From Tetrahymena elliotti 4EA (lineage: Eukaryota; Ciliophora; Oligohymenophorea; Hymenostomatida; Tetrahymenidae): a DNA stretch of 64,000 bases. Both the position numbers and the translations under genes were made by a program. This document shows positions 63,706 through 64,000 of this stretch, in pieces. A model generated the notes under the pieces. The model saw only the letters and a list, made by a program, of their open reading frames with translations. It was not told the origin of the DNA and did no database searches. The DNA lies in contig JH720325.1 of NCBI GenBank assembly GCA_000231825.2, positions 845,115 to 909,114 of the forward strand. Direction: 5' to 3'. Within the stretch, counting starts at the first letter, position 1; every line of letters starts with the position of its first letter.

Positions 63706-64000
63706 TACTATAAATTTATTACTTTTTTGTTAATTCTTAAAAACTTTACTTATTTTTTATGAAAATTACTATGAATTTTGATTAATTGCTACTCCATATA
63801 AAAATTATTAATCTAGCCTTTAAAATGTCTATCTAAAAGGTAAAAATCTTATAAAATCTTACTAGATTATTTAAAATGAATTAACTTAATTTCTATTCTA
63901 AATTACATCTAATTAGACTTATCTCTTCATAACAAATTTAATTATTAAAAGCATATAATAAAAATCATTAAGGTCTGCCTTTAAATATTACAAAAAGAAT
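63706..64000. other. Upstream flank of KTI12 to window end
   Basis: AT-rich, probably the KTI12 promoter. Nothing further is seen. Confidence 0.5.

Noticed and set aside
1..64000. A genetic code in which TGA is also sense throughout
   Set aside because: The intact 1.6-1.9 kb-codon helicase genes, both transporters, KTI12 and the antizyme contain no internal TGA and all end at TGA, with Trp always TGG.
1..64000. Tetrahymena chromosome-breakage sequence, telomere repeats, tRNA or rRNA genes
   Set aside because: I looked for the breakage core, C4A2 runs and tRNA T-loop patterns while reading and found none; a computed scan would be firmer.

Overview
The window reads as nuclear DNA of an oligohymenophorean ciliate, most like the macronuclear genome of Tetrahymena or a close relative. 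Base composition is very AT-rich. Every credible gene uses TAA and TAG as glutamine codons, and only TGA ends a gene. Most introns are short (about 50-150 nt), AT-rich and GT...AG, and spliced models only close when these introns are removed. I saw no tRNA, rRNA, CRISPR array, telomere or chromosome-breakage sequence.

Layout: 155-7681 (+) is a very large multi-pass membrane protein gene whose 5' half has unresolved frame changes. 12049-13995 (-) and 48943-51067 (-) are two paralogous MFS transporters of the organic-cation (SLC22-like) type. 16809-18413 (+) is a seven-exon homologue of human C11orf65/MFI, with an IQ motif. 19918-20982 (-) is a three-exon ornithine decarboxylase antizyme homologue that appears open without the usual +1 frameshift. 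25647-30653 and 33032-38684 (+) are two tandem ZNFX1-like genes (SF1 helicase plus NF-X1 zinc fingers), followed at 40662-43845 by a decayed third copy that has lost the Walker A region. 46459-47904 (+) is an unrecognised 481-residue protein. The reading frame continues upstream of it into a region (45737-46458) broken by two +1 frame shifts, each at TTT-TGA. 52533-54421 (+) is a divergent importin-alpha/ARM-like protein. 55580-62072 (-) is an 18-exon TmcB-like (tiny macrocysts) membrane protein with a PAS-like region. 62515-63705 (-) is a five-exon KTI12 homologue.

The genes do not form an obvious pathway; each is a separate eukaryotic transcription unit. The one clear local relationship is tandem duplication and decay within the ZNFX1-like cluster. 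Between genes lie long AT-rich stretches, some holding coding-like fragments (about 9.95-10.4 kb and 24.6-25.2 kb), short hairpins, a G-rich tract and one island of unusual composition at 54.80-55.14 kb.

All translation and splicing was done by eye. Functional names rest on remembered family motifs, not searches. Exon coordinates are most reliable where phases close: antizyme, C11orf65-like, KTI12, TmcB-like, ZNFX1-like copy 2, and MFS copy 2.
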